Shown: positions 61,347-64,000 of the stretch, piece after piece
Numbering within the stretch: position 1 is the stretch's first letter
Layout: the number at the start of each line of letters is the position of its first letter
Source of the DNA: Poriferisodalis sp965221195
GTDB taxonomy: Bacteria; Actinomycetota; Acidimicrobiia; Acidimicrobiales; Poriferisodalaceae
Assembly: GCA_965221195.1 (NCBI GenBank)
Contig: OZ244864.1
Coordinates: 868,001 to 932,000, forward strand
DNA: 64,000 bases
Direction: 5' to 3'
Made by a program: the position numbers and the translations under genes
Notes under the pieces: generated by a model
Told to the model about the DNA's origin: nothing
Databases searched by the model: none
The model's input: only the letters and a program-made list of their open reading frames with translations

Positions 61347-64000
61347 ATGCATCTAGCTCCCCGACGCCGACTTGTCGCACTGATCCTCGCCGCCGCGATG
61401 GTGGCTGCGGCGTGTGCCCCCGACGACCACGATGTCGCACCCGAACCTCCCGAGTCCGCCGCCGACACAACGCAAGCCGCCGCTGACACACCGACAGCCG
61501 CCGACACCGAAGACTCTGAAGACACCGCTGAGTCAGAGTCTGCGAAGGCGGACGAGTCCACCTCAGCGACCCCGACCCCGGCGACGCCTGCCGAGGGGAC
61601 AGCCGCTCCTTCCATTGGCGACCCAGTCGATTTGGGGGTCTTCAACGATTACGACCCCGGCGATCCCGACCCGACCCCGCTGCCCGTTGACCCTGAGGTC
61701 GTGATCGGCGAACTTCCCAACGGACTGACGTATTACGTCCGCTCGAATGACTCGCCGGGCGGTTCGGTGATTATGCATTTGGTGGTGAATGCCGGCGGAG
61801 TGCTCGATCCCGATGGCGCCGAGGGCACAGCTCACTTCGTGGAGCACATGATGTTCAACGGCACAGAGCGTTTCTCCAAGAACGAACTCTCCCAAGTGCT
61901 GCGCGATTTCGGCATCGACTTCGGACCCGATCTCAACGCTTACACCAGTCCCGACGAGACCGTCTACATACTTGACTTCCAACTCGATGACCCCGACGCC
62001 TTGGACGTAGGGTTCACAGTGCTGTCCGAATGGGCGTCAGCGGCCACGCTCTTTGCTGATGACGTCGAGGCCGAGCGAGGAATCATTCTTGACGAATATC
62101 GCCTGCGTGACGAGACAGCGTCGGGGCGCATATCCAACTATCTAGACGCGATCTACTACTCGGGCACTGTCTATGAAGGCATGCTGATTGGCGGCAGCGA
62201 AGAGTCGAACACGTCGGCGACGGCTGAGACCCTTCGCAGTTTCTACGACACCTGGTATCGGCCCGACAACATGGCCGTGGTGGTAGTGGGAGACCAACCT
62301 GCGGGCGATTTGGAGTCGCTGGTGGAGTCCTACTTCGCCGAGTTGGAGCCGCGCACCGCTGCGGCTCCGGCTCAGCCCGACCGGTCTGCGTTCATCGCTG
62401 ATTTCGTTGACGTGCCAGTAACCGGTGTGGTCACCCACCCCGACCACGGTCCCGTCTACGTCTCGTTGGACTGGCAGCTGCCTGCCTGGCCTCAGGGCAC
62501 GGTGGGCGGCGAGCGCTTGTTGCTTCTCGAAGATCTCATTGCCCAAATGCTCGACATTCGTCTCGATGCTGCGTATCAGGCGGGTCTGATGGCCCAAGCC
62601 ACCGAGCCGCACTTCAACTCTTTCAGCGCTGCCCGCGGGCTGCGTCTGTACGGCACTAACTATCAGGGCGAAGACCTCGGCCAAGCCACCACCGACTTCG
62701 TCTCGGTGGTGAAAGGCGCCGCGCATTTCGGCTTCACGCAAGCCGAACTAGATCAAGCCACAGCAGCCTTCCGCACTTCGCTTGAGTTCTTACTCACCAG
62801 CGACGAGACCCGCCAAGATCAGCAGTATTCGGCTGCCTACACAGCGCACTTTTTGAGCGGCGCTGACATTTCCTCTACAGCAGACCGAGTGGCCCGCCTG
62901 AGCGCTCTTTTCGATAGCTACACGGTCGAAGAGGCCACCGCGCACCTGCGTTGGATACTTGATGCTGCACCTCCACTTGTTGTGTCTGTCGGTCCCGACC
63001 CGTCGGCGGTTCCCACAGCAGGTGAGCTGCTCGCAGCCGCCGAGTCGGCCGCGCCCCTAGCACCCCCTGAGGCTGAAGAGGCGGTGGAGACGCTGATGAC
63101 GCGCCCCGACCCTGTCGCCCCGTCGCGTGAGACAGCAGTGGCACTGTTCGCCGATGCCTATGAGTGGGAGTTTCCCAACGGTACGCGTGTTGTGTTCGTG
63201 CCTTCCGACATCGCAGCCGGTGAAGTGAATTTGTTTGCTCAAAGCTTGGGCGGCTGGTCTGTGTTGAGCATCGGCGATTCTGCACTGGTGGCCCACGCGT
63301 CAGGAGCGGTCGCTTCGAGCGGTCTCGGGGATGCCTCTGCTACACAACTCAACGAGTACTTGGCTACTACGACCGCCCGGCTCAGCCCGTTCATCGCTGA
63401 GCACACAGAGGGCTTCTCTGGTTTGTCCGGTTCTGATGATCTCGAAACGTTGTTCGCGTTGCTGCATCTGTACGTCACGCAGCCGCGCATCACCGAGGTG
63501 GCAGTCAACGAGCAGATCCAAGTGATGCAGTCTCGTCTGGCGAATGCTGAGACATTCCCGTTGTGGGTTTCCGAGCTGACCCTGTTGGCAGCCCAGTATC
63601 AAGGCAGCCCTTGGTACCAGTTCGTCGCCACGCAGGATCAGATCGATGCCGTCACCCCCGATTCGCTGTTCGGCCTCTACGAGGCTCGGCTAGGTGATGT
63701 GGACGATCTCTTGGTGGCGGTAGTGGGTGACATCGACCGCGGCACAGTGGCGGACTTGGCTGCGCGCTATCTCGGCACGTTGCCAACCGGCCCCGATGAC
63801 ACGTTCACCGACCGCAACCCAGGGTTCCCGTCGGGCATACAGCGCATCGAGATTCCGGTCGAGGCCGACTCGGGCTCAACCGGTCTGGACATCGCGTTCG
63901 GCGCGGATGCAGCTCTCACTACCGAGACGCTGGTGCTGAGCGATGTGGTCACTGCGGTCATTAATGACTTACTGGTCGGACGGGTGCGTGAAGAACTTGG
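61347..64000 (+). CDS. M16 family (pitrilysin-like) zinc metallopeptidase, lipoprotein, 3' end outside window
   Basis: The reading frame is open from 61347 to the right edge. The N-terminus (RRRLVALILAAAMVAAC) is a lipoprotein signal with Cys22 as the lipidated residue, followed by an acidic Ala/Thr/Glu linker to about residue 120. The first M16 domain has the inverted zinc motif HFVEH (His163, Glu166, His167) and the distal Glu in EAERGIILDEYRLRDE, so it is catalytic. Later parts (EWEFPNGTRVVFVPSDIAAGEV) start a second, inactive M16 half as in clam-shell proteases. It should cleave peptides at the outer face of the membrane. GTG at 61335 is an alternative start. Confidence 0.9.
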   Translation, partial: MHLAPRRRLVALILAAAMVAAACAPDDHDVAPEPPESAADTTQAAADTPTAADTEDSEDTAESESAKADESTSATPTPATPAEGTAAPSIGDPVDLGVFNDYDPGDPDPTPLPVDPEVVIGELPNGLTYYVRSNDSPGGSVIMHLVVNAGGVLDPDGAEGTAHFVEHMMFNGTERFSKNELSQVLRDFGIDFGPDLNAYTSPDETVYILDFQLDDPDALDVGFTVLSEWASAATLFADDVEAERGIILDEYRLRDETASGRISNYLDAIYYSGTVYEGMLIGGSEESNTSATAETLRSFYDTWYRPDNMAVVVVGDQPAGDLESLVESYFAELEPRTAAAPAQPDRSAFIADFVDVPVTGVVTHPDHGPVYVSLDWQLPAWPQGTVGGERLLLLEDLIAQMLDIRLDAAYQAGLMAQATEPHFNSFSAARGLRLYGTNYQGEDLGQATTDFVSVVKGAAHFGFTQAELDQATAAFRTSLEFLLTSDETRQDQQYSAAYTAHFLSGADISSTADRVARLSALFDSYTVEEATAHLRWILDAAPPLVVSVGPDPSAVPTAGELLAAAESAAPLAPPEAEEAVETLMTRPDPVAPSRETAVALFADAYEWEFPNGTRVVFVPSDIAAGEVNLFAQSLGGWSVLSIGDSALVAHASGAVASSGLGDASATQLNEYLATTTARLSPFIAEHTEGFSGLSGSDDLETLFALLHLYVTQPRITEVAVNEQIQVMQSRLANAETFPLWVSELTLLAAQYQGSPWYQFVATQDQIDAVTPDSLFGLYEARLGDVDDLLVAVVGDIDRGTVADLAARYLGTLPTGPDDTFTDRNPGFPSGIQRIEIPVEADSGSTGLDIAFGADAALTTETLVLSDVVTAVINDLLVGRVREEL

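Noticed and set aside
61205..61645. N-terminal extension of the superoxide dismutase
   Set aside because: Antisense to the M16 lipoprotein start, Ser/Ala-rich and without family support; the ATG at 61204 fits the enzyme's normal length.

Overview
The window is high-G+C bacterial DNA with actinobacterial gene content: an actinobacterial-type TopA with a Lys/Ala-rich tail, a soluble acyl-ACP desaturase, two SDR oxidoreductases, an SCP2-like protein, a b558-type SdhC, a membrane pyrophosphatase and many GTG/TTG starts. I would place it in Actinomycetota, possibly the Acidimicrobiia, but no rRNA is present to confirm that.

Layout. Positions 1-18.3 kb hold housekeeping genes: a secreted protease, an ECF sigma factor with a membrane-anchored C-terminal extension, a minus-strand SDR/SDR/nitroreductase/SCP2 group, hemB, aquaporin plus MDR dehydrogenase, thrS, dnaE, an HD-domain protein, a PNPOx-like flavoprotein and a PQQ-type sugar dehydrogenase lipoprotein. 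Positions 18.3-34.5 kb form an accessory island: a PLD-SNF2 helicase, an ISP-type DNA methyltransferase/specificity protein split by an 11-G homopolymer, a small coiled-coil protein overlapping a Clp-fold (SDH-type) protease gene, a decayed second copy of that junction, a Fic protein, a DUF4143 ATPase, an A+T-rich secreted Cys-containing protein followed by two tandem paralogous genes, and a HigB/HigA(M78) toxin-antitoxin pair. The island abuts the 3' end of sdhB, and pieces of sdhB and higA recur inside it.

Positions 34.5-58.5 kb return to core functions: sdhCAB, a GH2-like protein, a MoxR/VWA pair, TetR, nhaA, hppA, amtB, a DUF368 (PopT-type) lipid carrier translocase, topA, an MFS transporter, tmk, a delta'-like clamp-loader subunit, tRNA-Thr and an acyl-ACP desaturase. 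A small accessory patch at 58.6-60.4 kb carries a RelB/RelE-like pair and a solitary D12-class adenine methyltransferase. Fe/Mn superoxide dismutase and an M16 peptidase lipoprotein that runs off the right edge complete the window.

The most interesting signals are the poly-G tract inside the ISP-type methyltransferase, which looks like a phase-variation switch (11 G = off, 10 G = on), the association of that R-M module with a protease, the repeated use of the sdhB 3' end, the putative secreted-effector/tandem-immunity locus, and an unusual abundance of short tandem repeats (mostly 14-16 bp units, also 27, 36 and 69 bp) in spacers and at gene ends.
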